Assembly (NCBI RefSeq): GCF_001428895.1
Contig: NZ_LMJA01000012.1
Span: 406,847 to 470,846, forward strand
Reading direction: 5' to 3'
DNA: 64,000 nucleotides
Source: Mycobacterium sp. Root265
Lineage (GTDB): Bacteria; Actinomycetota; Actinomycetes; Mycobacteriales; Mycobacteriaceae
The notes beneath the pieces are model-generated. The model did not search any database. It saw only the letters and a program-made list of their open reading frames with translations, and had not been told where the DNA came from. Both the position numbers and the translations under genes were made by a program. Numbering within the stretch: the first letter of the stretch is position 1; every line of letters begins with the position of its first letter. This document shows, piece after piece, positions 50,476-59,354 of this stretch.

Positions 50476-50489
50476 GTGGCACATGCCAC
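50476..50489. promoter_or_regulatory. Third palindrome of the TGGCA-N2-TGCCA type
   Basis: GTGGCACATGCCAC, a perfect palindrome related to those at 40903 and 49359. It precedes repeat B rather than a gene. The matching place beside repeat A (near 40694) reads GTGGCGGAGGCCA, a degenerate form, so the palindrome seems to be part of the longer repeat. Confidence 0.5.
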
Positions 50490-50503
50490 CTCTCTGATCT
50501 GCG

Positions 50504-50582
50504 GCGATGCAGGATTCCACGCGAAATGGCATAAGTCAGATTCCGGATAACTTGACATTTCCTACAACCGCACGGTTGTCCC
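50504..50582 (+). repeat. Direct repeat B, partner of repeat A
   Basis: Begins GCGATGCAGGATTCC, contains GACATTTCCTACAACCGC and ends CGGTTGTCCC. It matches repeat A at about 60 of 78 positions with only one apparent one-base gap, same orientation, 9.8 kb apart. Confidence 0.65.
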
Positions 50583-51080
50583 AGGATTACGGTCGTGCCG
50601 CCCGGCACGCGTTGCAATGTGGGCCGATGTGGTCTGTTGCGGCGGCCGAGAGGGCGAACTGCGACGTAAAGAACCCGGCTTGGCGATTTCGATCGTGCGG
50701 TGTGGACGTCCGTCGTTAAGCATGAGCCTGGACTTATCGCCTATCTTGTTATTTGACAATGCGATTCGGCTGCATCGCGCTGCGTCGTATCGTACCGCCC
50801 ACCGGCCACCGGCCAAGGAAAGACTTCAGACCATCAGCGAAGGGTCCGACGACCGGACACGCCGTTCAATCAGCGGACGAGGCGATGGCAATAGTGCAAG
50901 CCGCGACGCAGCAAACTACGTGCGAGAGAGCGCGTGAGGACGGTGCATGAATTCGGACATCCCTAATAAGGTTCCGTTTTCCAGGTGTAGGTACCCGCAG
51001 CGGTGAGCGTCCAGGTGAGAACCCCGTCTGAGCCCTCCTGGTCGGCCGCCGGACTCAGCTCGGCAACTACGCCTTACCTT

Positions 51081-51473
51081 TCAGAGGCGCCCTTCGACGA
51101 ACTGCGCTTCGCCCCCGCCGAACGACCAGTCGGCGCGGGTGTACTCCACCATCGACACGATGAGGTCCGACGGGGACAACCCGGCGCGAAGTTCGAGTTC
51201 GTCAGCCAGCGCGCGGTACGCAGCTTGTTTGTGGCGAAGTGAACGACCCTGCTGGAAGATCTGGATGATCAGGACGTCGTCGGTGCGCTCGTAGCCGAGT
51301 CCAGTGTCCTCGACGAGGATTTGGCCCCGCCTGTGCTCCGTGATGAGCTGGTAGCGATCACGGTTGGGCGCCTCAAAGTGCTCTAGCATGACGTCCTGCA
51401 CGACATCGGCGAGGTGCGCGAGTTGCTCGGCGGTGCGGCGGTTCTCGATGACGTGAAGGTGAACGAGCGGCAC
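51081..51473 (-). CDS. Tautomerase-superfamily protein
   Basis: A 130-residue protein of the 4-oxalocrotonate tautomerase superfamily, long type. Removal of the initiator exposes Pro1 (PLVHLHVIENR), the catalytic base of the family. DVVQDVMLEHFEAP, then IQIFQQGRS and AYRALADELELRAGL follow the beta-alpha-beta repeat. The start is a GTG at 51473 with GAGGAG upstream. It would interconvert keto and enol forms of a small acid. It stands next to truncated genes, so its original operon is unclear. Confidence 0.85.
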   Translation of the reverse strand: MPLVHLHVIENRRTAEQLAHLADVVQDVMLEHFEAPNRDRYQLITEHRRGQILVEDTGLGYERTDDVLIIQIFQQGRSLRHKQAAYRALADELELRAGLSPSDLIVSMVEYTRADWSFGGGEAQFVEGRL

Positions 51474-51488
51474 GACTACTCCTCAGGG

Positions 51489-52001
51489 TCACTTGTTCTC
51501 GGGGAAGCCGAGGTTGATTCCGCCGTGGCTGGGGTCCAGCCAGCGGCTGGTGATGGCTTTCTGGCGGGTGAAGAAGTTGACGCCGTCCATGCCGTGGGCG
51601 TGGCTGTCGCCGAACAGGGAGGCTTTCCAGCCGCCGAAGCTGTAGTAGGCCATGGGGACCGGGATGGGGACGTTGATGCCGACCATGCCGACCTCGACTT
51701 CGTTTTGGAAGCGTCGGGCGGCGCCGCCGTCGTTGGTGAAGATGGCGGTGCCGTTGCCGTAGGGGTTGGTGTTGATCAGTTCCAGGGCTTCGTCGTAGGT
51801 TTCGACGCGCAGGACCGAGAGGACGGGGCCGAAGATTTCGTCGGTGTAGACGCTCATGTCGGGGGTGACGTTGTCGAGCAGGGTGGGGCCCAGCCAGAAC
51901 CCTTCGGCGCCGCCGTCGGCGGTCACGTTGCGGCCGTCGACGACGACTTTGGCGCCGTCGGCTTCGCCGGCGTCGATGTAGGAGGCGACCTTGTCGAGCT
52001 G
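51489..52001 (-). pseudogene. C-terminal fragment of methylmalonate-semialdehyde dehydrogenase (MmsA-like)
   Basis: About 165 residues from DKVASYIDAGEADGAK to INLGFPENK are a near-perfect C-terminal third of a CoA-acylating methylmalonate-semialdehyde dehydrogenase, including TDEIFGPVLSVLRV and GMVGINVPIPVPMA. The N-terminal two thirds, with the Rossmann fold and catalytic Cys, are missing. Upstream of DKVASY the sequence abruptly becomes the start of a permease on the other strand. The fragment cannot be an active enzyme. Confidence 0.85.
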
Positions 52002-52292
52002 ATGCACACAGTCCCCCCAGAGGGCCACCAACTGAAGCCAGGCGTCAAACAGCGGCATCTGACCATGCTGTCCCTCGGTGGCGTCATCGGCGCCGGCCTG
52101 TTCGTGGGGTCAAGCGCGATCATCAGCCAAGCCGGACCGCTGTCCTTCGTGACCTACGCCATCACCGGCCTCATCGTGCTGCTCGTCATTCGGATGCTCG
52201 GCGAGATGGCCTCGGCAAAACCGTGCACCGGATCATTCACCGACTACGCCCGGATGGCGTGGGGCGAATGGGCGCGCTTCTCCACGGGGTGA
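52002..52292 (+). pseudogene. N-terminal fragment of an amino-acid permease
   Basis: An ATG at 52002 opens about 96 residues resembling the start of a GABA/amino-acid permease: LKPGVKQRHLTMLSLGG, VIGAGLFVGSSAIISQAG, and RMLGEMASAKPCTGSF. Homology stops at RMAWGEWARFSTG and a stop codon follows, leaving two of the usual 12 spans. From 52291 another frame (RIVANRMLNAVLTISGLADL, stop at 52395) looks like the C-terminal end of a third, unidentified gene. The region is a patchwork of broken genes. Confidence 0.8.
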
Positions 52293-52444
52293 CAAGACCC
52301 GAATCGTCGCCAACCGCATGCTCAACGCCGTCCTGACGATCAGCGGACTCGCCGACCTGGTCGCCGTCGACATCGTGGACGGCACCTCGGCGTAGGCGTT
52401 TCCGTCACGACCCTGCCACAGAGGTGTTCTGTGTGGCGTCGACG

Positions 52445-54121
52445 TCATCCTCGGACCAATTCCGTCAGGCGGGTGCGTAATTCGTCGCGTCGACTGTCGT
52501 CGTCGATGCGTTCAACGATCGCGACCAACACGGCGACGACAGCCAAGGCGCCGGGATCGGTGGTGCCTATCGCCCGTTCCCCGACGTAGCTGGACCGGCC
52601 GCGCTTGCCGACCATGGTGCTGGTGGCGACTGCACCGGCCAGCGCGGCTTCCAGTGCGTCGTCATCGAGCCGGCCCCGTGCGGTGTCGCCGTCCCACCCA
52701 GCCGGAACGAGTGCGTCCACCATCGTGCGGTCGCCGACCCGTGCGCCACCCGCCCGGGCGATGGCCTCGACGCCGTCGCGTAACCCTTGTACGACGGCAC
52801 CGGCATCGGTGGCGACGGCAGTGGCGATGCGGACCAGGACGAGACCGAACAGCGGCCCGCTGGATCCGCCGACGTCCTCGGAAAAGGCGGTGGCCAGCGA
52901 TTTCAAATCAGCGGCAAGGTCCGCGTCCGCTCCGGTGCCGCGGCGGACCGCTGCCTGCAGCGCATTGTCGAGGTTGGTCCCGATGTCACCGTCTCCAGCT
53001 CGCCGGTCGAGATCATTGAGCGGTTCCCGGATTTCGGCGATGTCATCGGCCAACTGCCGCAGCCACGCCGACGGCTCGCCGGCGGTCGGCTCGTCCACTT
53101 CACCGGTGACCGTGGTCGCGGCGAGCACCGGCGACGGTAGCGAGGTGGTCGCGTGCGGAGCACACCAGTCAGTCAGCCACTGCTCGTCGCTCACGGCGGT
53201 GACGGTAATCGAGAAGCCGGCCATATCGAGCGCCGAAACGTACGTACCGGCGACTGCGCTGCGCAGCACCACATCTCGTTCGGCAAGTGCCCGTTCGACC
53301 TCCGCCAGCACGTGCAGCAACTCGAGATCACCGGTGCCGCCCAGCCCGTTGACGAGAACCAGAACTCCGTGCTCGTCGACGTCGAGACTGTCGAGCAGTT
53401 CGCCGACCATCCGACCGACGAGCTCATCCAGCGGGGGCCGCGGGATCGACTCGCGGGCGGCCTCACCATGAATGCCGACGCCGTATTCCAATGTGTTGGG
53501 CGCGACGTCGAATGCCGGGCGGTCCGAACCCGGGACGGTGCAGGCACGCTGGGCCACCGCCAGCGAGCGCGACGCCGTCACCACAGCCTGGCCGAGTGCG
53601 ACGAGGTCTTCCAACGGAAGTCCGCGGTCGGCGGCCGCGCCGAGGATCTTCTCGACGACCACCGTCGCCCCGGTGCCGCGCCGTCCGACTTCCTGCCCCT
53701 CTGAACCCAGATCGTCATCGACCAGTACCCGGTCCACCGGCACCCCGTCTGCCCGCAGGCGTTCGGCCGCGATCGCGAAGTTCAGCACATCGCCGGTGTA
53801 GTTCTTCACGATGTGCACGACGCCGCCGGCGCGGGTGACTTTGGTGCTGGCCGCGTGGATCTGACGATTGTGCGGCGAGGTGAACACCTCCCCCGGGCAC
53901 ACCGCATCCAGGCCGCCACGGCCGAGGAAGCCCGCGTGCATCGGTTCGTGGCCGGCACCGCCGCCGCTGACGAGCCCGACCTGCCGGGACGGCGCCGGGT
54001 CCAGCGCCCAGGCGTACACCGGGTCGCGCTGCACCCCGATGCGGCTGCCGCCGGTCAACGCGAGTGCGGCCAGTGCGTGCCGGGACGCCGATGACACGTC
54101 GGCGTAGAAGTTGGTCGACAC
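52445..54121 (-). CDS. Dihydroxyacetone kinase, fused DhaK-DhaL
   Basis: A 558-residue ATP-dependent dihydroxyacetone kinase. The DhaK half (about 1-335) contains GLVSGGGAGHEPMHAGF, FTSPHNRQ and the substrate-binding His in YGVGIHGEAARES. The DhaL half (about 350-555) binds ATP-magnesium through RRAGDGDIGTNL and has EDVGGSSGPLFG. It phosphorylates dihydroxyacetone or a related triose with ATP. The GTG at 54121 follows AAGGA at good spacing. It is not coupled to the TetR-MFS pair upstream. Confidence 0.92.
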   Translation of the reverse strand: MSTNFYADVSSASRHALAALALTGGSRIGVQRDPVYAWALDPAPSRQVGLVSGGGAGHEPMHAGFLGRGGLDAVCPGEVFTSPHNRQIHAASTKVTRAGGVVHIVKNYTGDVLNFAIAAERLRADGVPVDRVLVDDDLGSEGQEVGRRGTGATVVVEKILGAAADRGLPLEDLVALGQAVVTASRSLAVAQRACTVPGSDRPAFDVAPNTLEYGVGIHGEAARESIPRPPLDELVGRMVGELLDSLDVDEHGVLVLVNGLGGTGDLELLHVLAEVERALAERDVVLRSAVAGTYVSALDMAGFSITVTAVSDEQWLTDWCAPHATTSLPSPVLAATTVTGEVDEPTAGEPSAWLRQLADDIAEIREPLNDLDRRAGDGDIGTNLDNALQAAVRRGTGADADLAADLKSLATAFSEDVGGSSGPLFGLVLVRIATAVATDAGAVVQGLRDGVEAIARAGGARVGDRTMVDALVPAGWDGDTARGRLDDDALEAALAGAVATSTMVGKRGRSSYVGERAIGTTDPGALAVVAVLVAIVERIDDDSRRDELRTRLTELVRG

Positions 54122-54232
54122 AAGGTGGTCCTTCCGGTCGTTCAGCCACAAATCGACTCGTCACCAGCAGTCAGGCGACCAATCACCACCCGACGGTACC
54201 GACGACGGTCGGCACCCCAAGAGTCAGCTGGA

Positions 54233-54859
54233 TCAGTGCGGGCCCGGCGTCGTACGGGACCCACATCCCTGCCAGACGGTCTGCACCAACCGGTGAACCG
54301 CGACGTCGTCCAGTGGCGGCATCCCGAACATCAACCGGTAGTACGGCGGTGACACCAGTGCGTCCACGGCGACCTCGATGTCCACGTCGGCAGGTAACTC
54401 CCCTCGGCTGACGGCACCGCGCAGGGTGTCCGCGACGGCTGCGCGACGCGGGGTGATCCACTGGTCGCGCAGTGCGCGCGCGATGGCGGGATCGGACCCC
54501 GACGCCGCAATGACGTTGCGCAGCAACGGACCGACCGACGGATCCGCCAGGATACCGAACAGAGCATTGACGTGATGGACGACCGCGCCGATCGATGTGC
54601 TGCCGGTCGGGCGCGTGATGGAGTCGCGCACTGAATCGAGCAGACCCTCCAACACGATTGCCGCCGCCGACGGCCACCACTTGTAAATCGTCGTGCGGCT
54701 CACTTCCGCCCGCTTGGCGATGGCGTCGATCGTCGCCACCGCGGGACCACCTGCCAATGCCAACTCCGCGGCGGCTGTCAGGACTGCGTGGCGGGCGGCT
54801 TCGCTGCGTGGTCGGCCCCTCTGCGCGCCGCCGGGCGCCGTGTTACCACCGGAAGCCAT
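54233..54859 (-). CDS. TetR family regulator
   Basis: A 208-residue TetR protein of the group with helix-turn-helix DAIAKRAEVSRTTIYKWWPS at about 44-63. Its ATG is five bases after the MFS stop, so it is the second gene of a leftward MFS-TetR operon. It probably represses the transporter through the operator-like site at 56107-56121. Confidence 0.92.
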   Translation of the reverse strand: MASGGNTAPGGAQRGRPRSEAARHAVLTAAAELALAGGPAVATIDAIAKRAEVSRTTIYKWWPSAAAIVLEGLLDSVRDSITRPTGSTSIGAVVHHVNALFGILADPSVGPLLRNVIAASGSDPAIARALRDQWITPRRAAVADTLRGAVSRGELPADVDIEVAVDALVSPPYYRLMFGMPPLDDVAVHRLVQTVWQGCGSRTTPGPH

Positions 54860-54863
54860 TCTC

Positions 54864-56087
54864 TCAGCCTATTGCCCGCTTGGATCCGGTGACCGCGATG
54901 ACCAGACATAGCGCGGCGGCGACTGCCCCGCAGCCGAACATCACCGGATAGCTCAGCGAGCGCGACAGGAATGCCAGGACCGCGGGGACCGCGAACCCGA
55001 GATAGCTCAGGCAGTAGAACACCGCGGTCAGGCCCGCCAGGTCGTCAGGTCCCGCGATGCGCTGAATCTCCTGCAGACCGGCGAGCAGAGCCAATCCGTA
55101 TCCGGCGCCGAGCACGGCGGCCGCGACGACCGCCGCCCACATCGTCAATACCGTGGCAGCCCACCCGGCCAGCCCCATACCCACGATGACCAGTCCCAGC
55201 GCAGCGACCACGCCGCCGGTGCGGCTGGCCGTGACCAGGTTGCGGCCCACATGCTGAACCGTGAATCCCACACCCAGAGCGACGACGCACAGCAGAGCAG
55301 AGAACGCGATGGGTGCTGCGGCGGCACGTTCTGACATCAGCGCGGGAAGCACCGCGTACGCCGAGGCACCTGCACCGAAGACCCACGGGGCGACCGGCAC
55401 GACTACGAACAGGAAGCGTCGGTGCGAAGCGCCCTGTACAACAAGGTCGGTCCACCATGGGCGGTCCGAGGCGCTGCGGATACGCGACTCGGGAGCTCCG
55501 AGAAGAAGCACCGCTGCGGCCAGCGCCATCACCGCGTTGATCGCGTAGGGCAGCACTGTAGGCGCGGGGCCCCACTCGGCGAGCGCGCCCGCGACACCGG
55601 CGCCGGCACCGAAACCCGCTGTGAGGCTCATGGCGGCGCGCCGGGCGCCGGCGTTCCCGTGCCCCCATGGAGCACTCGACAGTTCCTTGATCCAACTGCC
55701 GCCGACGGCCATCGCCAGACCCAGCGCCAGGCCGCTGAACACCCGGCCCACACCGAGCGTCACGGCGGAATCCGCACCACCCGCCAAGATCAGCGAGCCC
55801 ACCGCAGCGAGCACCGGTGCAGGAAGCATCAGCGGGCGACGCCCGAAGCGATCCGACAATGGTCCACCTACGAGCAGAGCGGGGACGATGCCGAGAACAT
55901 ACGCGAATAGAAGTAGATCGACGGTGACCGCGGAGAAGCCGCCATGGGCGCGGTACATCACCAGCAGCGGAGTGAATTCGTTACCGCCCCACGCGATCGC
56001 GAACGTCGCCGACGCGACGGCCAGCCAGTGCCGGGCGCTACCTGAGCCGACGGGGTCGGCTGCGGCCTCCTTGGCGGGTGCGGTCAT
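54864..56087 (-). CDS. Major facilitator superfamily transporter
   Basis: A 407-residue MFS protein with about 12 spans from residue 20 to 400. It has GGPLSDRFGRRPLMLPA between spans 2 and 3, the family A motif. An Asn-Glu in the first span (WGGNEFTPLLVMYRA) resembles a subset of actinobacterial drug exporters. It leads a two-gene operon with its TetR and is probably induced by its substrate. Confidence 0.88.
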   Translation of the reverse strand: MTAPAKEAAADPVGSGSARHWLAVASATFAIAWGGNEFTPLLVMYRAHGGFSAVTVDLLLFAYVLGIVPALLVGGPLSDRFGRRPLMLPAPVLAAVGSLILAGGADSAVTLGVGRVFSGLALGLAMAVGGSWIKELSSAPWGHGNAGARRAAMSLTAGFGAGAGVAGALAEWGPAPTVLPYAINAVMALAAAVLLLGAPESRIRSASDRPWWTDLVVQGASHRRFLFVVVPVAPWVFGAGASAYAVLPALMSERAAAAPIAFSALLCVVALGVGFTVQHVGRNLVTASRTGGVVAALGLVIVGMGLAGWAATVLTMWAAVVAAAVLGAGYGLALLAGLQEIQRIAGPDDLAGLTAVFYCLSYLGFAVPAVLAFLSRSLSYPVMFGCGAVAAALCLVIAVTGSKRAIG

Positions 56088-56106
56088 CGCACGATCCGAT
56101 ATTTAC

Positions 56107-56121
56107 TGAACACGCTGTCCA
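56107..56121. promoter_or_regulatory. Operator-like inverted repeat before the MFS-TetR operon
   Basis: TGAACACGCTGTCCA has arms TGRACA and TGTYCA around CGC, with TA pairs three bases outside on both sides. It is 20 bases upstream of the MFS start at 56087 in an AT-rich promoter region. Likely target of the TetR at 54233. Confidence 0.5.
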
Positions 56122-56228
56122 CTATATATCCGATGCTTTCGGAGTGCGACATCGGCGGCGTCAATGACGCGAAATATCTTCTGCCCCTTTGGTTTCACCA
56201 GTCCCACTGCGGCCGTTTTTGTCGGTGG

Positions 56229-56244
56229 TAGCACGTATGTTCGA
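56229..56244. promoter_or_regulatory. LexA (SOS) box in front of the 13E12-family gene
   Basis: TAGCACGTATGTTCGA matches the mycobacterial SOS box TCGAAC-N4-GTTCGA at 10 of the 12 arm bases, with a perfect right half. It ends four bases before the ATG at 56248, and TATGTT within it could be the -10 of a leaderless transcript. Confidence 0.6.
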
Positions 56245-56247
56245 AAC

Positions 56248-57729
56248 ATGACATCGGATCTGGCCGCCGCGGTCGCCGCCTACACCGCGAGTGTGGACGC
56301 GCTGCTGGCCGCCGATGTCGATGCCTGCTCCCACCGCGACCTGCTCACCGCGTTCGCCGACGTCGAGACCACCACCCACCGACTCCCGATGCTCGGATAC
56401 GCGATCCTGGCCCGCCTGCAGCGCGAAGCCAGTCCCGCCGAGTTGGGGGCGACCTCCTGGACGAAACTGCTCACCCTGCGCAGCCGGATGAGCAAGGGCC
56501 GTGCCCACAAACTCCTCACTCGCGCCACCCAACTGGCGCCGCGGCGAACACTGCAGGGCCAAGACATGGCGCCCGCATGGGAACACACCGCCGCCGCACT
56601 GTTGCGCGGCGCGTTCGGCGAGGAACACCTCGAGGTGATCCGCAAGTTCTTCAATGCATTGCCCGCCACCGTCGACCCGATCACCCGCTGCCAAGCCGAG
56701 CAGTCACTGGTCACAGCCGCCGCCGACCTGGACCCGCACTCGTTGGCCGTCCTGGCGATCCACCTGCTGGCCCTGCTGCACCCCGACGGCGAGGAACCCG
56801 CCGACGCCGCCGCACGCAAAGCCGGCCTGCACCTGGGCTCTCAACAACCCGACGGCCTGAGCTACCTGTCGGGGTGGGTCACCCCGAAACTGCGCGCCAT
56901 GATCGAACCCATTCTCGCCAAATTCTCCGAGCGCGGCCGCCACCCCGCACGCGAGCCCGACCCCACAGAAGCGCAACCGCCACTGTGCGACGAACCCGAA
57001 CCCGAACCCCAATCCGAACCCGAACCGGCATCCGCGCCCGAACGCCCTGCCAGCGAGGACAATTCGTCTCCTCCGCAACACGAGGACCCGACCGCGCCGC
57101 CGCTCACCCCGCTACCGGATCCCCAATGGCGCACCAAAGCCCACTACCTCCACGACGCCGTCGAAGCCGCCTTCGACCTATTGCTGCGCTCCCAGACCTT
57201 AGGCCGACTCAACGGACTACCCACCACCGTGGTGATCACCACCACCCTGCAAGAACTCCACGCCGGCGCTGGATACGCCGTCACCGGCGGCGGCTCCGTG
57301 CTCCCCATGCGCGATCTGATCACGATGGCCGCCGCCGGGGCCTACCACTACCTCGCCGTCTTCGACGGCCACACCTCCATGGCCCTTCACCTCGGCCGCG
57401 CCCAACGCTGCGCCACCGGAGCCCAGAAACTCGCGCTGTTCGGCCGCGAACGCGGCTGCACCTGCCCCGGCTGCGACGCCGCGTTCTACGACACCCAGGC
57501 CCACCACGGCCACGCAGACTGGAAACACGGCGGACAGACCAACATCGACGACCTCACCTTGGCCTGCGGCCCCGCAAACCAGATGGTCGAGGACACCGGC
57601 TGGAGCACCCGACGCCGACCCGACGGCCGCTTCGAATGGATCGACCCCACCACCGGCCAAGCCCACCTCAACAACATGCACCACCCCGAACGCCTCCTCG
57701 CACCCCGAGAAGACGATCCCCCTCCCTAG
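56248..57729 (+). CDS. 13E12-repeat-family DUF222/HNH endonuclease
   Basis: A 493-residue protein with an N-terminal DUF222 domain (about 1-340) and a C-terminal HNH nuclease domain. The HNH motif holds the CTCPGC and CGPANQ zinc ligands and HHGHADWKHGGQTNIDDLTLAC around the catalytic His, in pieces. A Glu-Pro/Ser-rich linker (EPEPEPQSEPEPASAPE) lies at about 250-270. The family is the REP13E12 group of mycobacteria, found in many copies and thought to be mobile or phage-linked. The ATG at 56248 follows an SOS box, so DNA damage may induce it. The domain looks intact. Confidence 0.88.
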   Translation: MTSDLAAAVAAYTASVDALLAADVDACSHRDLLTAFADVETTTHRLPMLGYAILARLQREASPAELGATSWTKLLTLRSRMSKGRAHKLLTRATQLAPRRTLQGQDMAPAWEHTAAALLRGAFGEEHLEVIRKFFNALPATVDPITRCQAEQSLVTAAADLDPHSLAVLAIHLLALLHPDGEEPADAAARKAGLHLGSQQPDGLSYLSGWVTPKLRAMIEPILAKFSERGRHPAREPDPTEAQPPLCDEPEPEPQSEPEPASAPERPASEDNSSPPQHEDPTAPPLTPLPDPQWRTKAHYLHDAVEAAFDLLLRSQTLGRLNGLPTTVVITTTLQELHAGAGYAVTGGGSVLPMRDLITMAAAGAYHYLAVFDGHTSMALHLGRAQRCATGAQKLALFGRERGCTCPGCDAAFYDTQAHHGHADWKHGGQTNIDDLTLACGPANQMVEDTGWSTRRRPDGRFEWIDPTTGQAHLNNMHHPERLLAPREDDPPP

Positions 57730-57778
57730 AAGAACGCGCGCGACCCACGCAACGCACCGGGGTACAACTCCGGATCGT

Positions 57779-59164
57779 CTACCGGGGTGCTTGCCATCGT
57801 TTCCGGACCGCGGCTATGGCCCGCCCGGCAATTCGATGGGGCTGACCGTTCGCCAGATCGATGATCGAGTCCGCGACCGCCCAGGACATCTTGCCGTCGC
57901 TCATCGACACCATTTGCGCAACGCTCTGGTATGCGGCCATGCCGACGAACATCGCCACCTCGCGGTCATTGGTGGCCGCCTTCCTGGCCTGTTTGGCGAC
58001 AACGCGGTTGAGCAGCCGCCCCACCTGTGAGGCGCCGAGTTCCTGCAGGGTCGACTGGCGCGTGAAGTGCGGACGCAAGGGCGGGGGCACCGCAGCCGCC
58101 GGCGCGGGCGCCGGGGCGGGCACCAACTGGGTCCCGACCGCGGGAAGATCGGAATAGCCGACGATGCCGGGCCGCGCGGCGACGACGGCCGGAATAGCGT
58201 TGACGACCGGCATGGCCGTGATCACCGAACCGATTCCGACCATCTCGTCCATCGTCATCGAGCCGAACTCCGGTAGCACTCCGGCTCGCAGGGTGACGTT
58301 CGGATGGCCGCGGATCTCGATCTCGTAGGCCATCGCGATGTTCCAAGCCGGGGTGAGGTCGGGGGTGATCGTCCACTTCACGGCGGTCTCGACAACGTCC
58401 AACCCACCGACCGAGCCGATCCAGCGTGCGTAGATGCCGGCAACGGTGCCTGCGCGAACATCACGTCCTGGGATATCGAGATCTTTTGCTGCGTAGGCGA
58501 ACTCGACATCGCACCGAATGCCGTCGAGGGCTAGGCCAAGCAGGTCGGCCAGCGCCTCGCAGGTGTCGCCGAACGGGATGGTGGCATGCTCGATGTCCGC
58601 TTCGTGGTTCGCGTCACCCGCCGGACGCCCCCAGCCCAGCTCGTCCTGGTTCGCGTCCCCGGCCCAGGGCCCGATGTCGAAAGACTCCAGAATGCTCACG
58701 TAGTTGGCGGTACGGCACACGTTGGTCGCGATCGACGCCAAATACTGCACGTAGCCCGGGTTCACGCCACTTCCGAACATACTGACACCACCTTCGACGG
58801 CGGCGGCTTCGATCCGCGCACGAGCCTCCTCCCCATACGCACGGCCGGTCATGAAGTGTGCAGTCGTCGCGACATTGATGCCCGCACGAAGCAGCGTCTC
58901 CAAATGGTCGATGTCAGGATGCAACGGCATATAGACAACGCAGTCTGGCTTCAGCGCAAGGATGTCGCCGATGTTGTTGGTCGCCGCGACACCGAGTCTG
59001 CGGTCGAGCCCGCACAGCTCGCCGAGGTCCTTACCTACTTTGTCAGCGCTGTAGGCGAATACGCCGACCAGTTCCAGCTCGGGGCGTTCGAGAATGCCCT
59101 TGACCGCCTCACGCGAGATGTTTCCGGTGGTCCACTGCACCAGGCGAATCGGGGCGTCTGTCAC
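57779..59164 (-). CDS. DapB-like NAD(P)H-dependent dehydrogenase with extra C-terminal domain
   Basis: A 461-residue protein. Residues 1-340 follow the mycobacterial dihydrodipicolinate-reductase-like family: IRLVQWTTGNISREAVKGI, GVFAYSADKVGKDLGELCG and GSGVNPGYVQYLASIATN. After that a Pro/Ala linker (VPAPAPAPAAAVPPPLRPH) leads to about 95 helical residues (SQVGRLLNRVVAKQARKA onward) absent from the usual 350-residue relatives. The start is a GTG at 59164 with GGAG upstream. It is a Rossmann oxidoreductase of unknown substrate, often near fatty-acid or sterol genes. The tail may bind a partner or a membrane. Confidence 0.8.
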   Translation of the reverse strand: MTDAPIRLVQWTTGNISREAVKGILERPELELVGVFAYSADKVGKDLGELCGLDRRLGVAATNNIGDILALKPDCVVYMPLHPDIDHLETLLRAGINVATTAHFMTGRAYGEEARARIEAAAVEGGVSMFGSGVNPGYVQYLASIATNVCRTANYVSILESFDIGPWAGDANQDELGWGRPAGDANHEADIEHATIPFGDTCEALADLLGLALDGIRCDVEFAYAAKDLDIPGRDVRAGTVAGIYARWIGSVGGLDVVETAVKWTITPDLTPAWNIAMAYEIEIRGHPNVTLRAGVLPEFGSMTMDEMVGIGSVITAMPVVNAIPAVVAARPGIVGYSDLPAVGTQLVPAPAPAPAAAVPPPLRPHFTRQSTLQELGASQVGRLLNRVVAKQARKAATNDREVAMFVGMAAYQSVAQMVSMSDGKMSWAVADSIIDLANGQPHRIAGRAIAAVRKRWQAPR

Positions 59165-59315
59165 GGAGCACTCCAGGGTCTAGCGCGGAGGAGATCAGGA
59201 AGGGCGGCATGGCCACTGCAGGTGGCACGTAACACGGAGCCTACATTCACCCTCTTCGGCACATAGCCCTTTACACAGGACGCATTCTCTGTAAACATTT
59301 CGCCAAGTACATTCA

Positions 59316-59332
59316 CTGGACATACCGTCCAG
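59316..59332. promoter_or_regulatory. Operator palindrome before the Baeyer-Villiger monooxygenase operon
   Basis: CTGGACATACCGTCCAG has perfect 6-bp arms around a 5-base spacer. It lies 23 bases before the monooxygenase start and is the likely binding site of the TetR encoded second in the operon. Confidence 0.65.
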
Positions 59333-59354
59333 CGAGATGGATGGAGCGACGACG

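Larger units (their letters stand above)
50288..51080. other. Repeat-bearing intergenic region right of the isomerase-like gene
   Basis: About 790 bases without a convincing gene. It contains a compact repeat relative at 50370-50404 (TGCAGATTCC and GACATTTCC blocks), the palindrome GTGGCACATGCCAC at 50476-50489 and repeat B at 50504-50582. The rest, with a short AT-rich stretch at 50735-50765, shows nothing I can identify. Confidence 0.55.

Noticed and set aside
51414-52001. Rightward open frame antisense to the MmsA fragment
   Set aside because: Gly/Val/Asp-rich shadow of the dehydrogenase; only the part from 52002 has permease homology.
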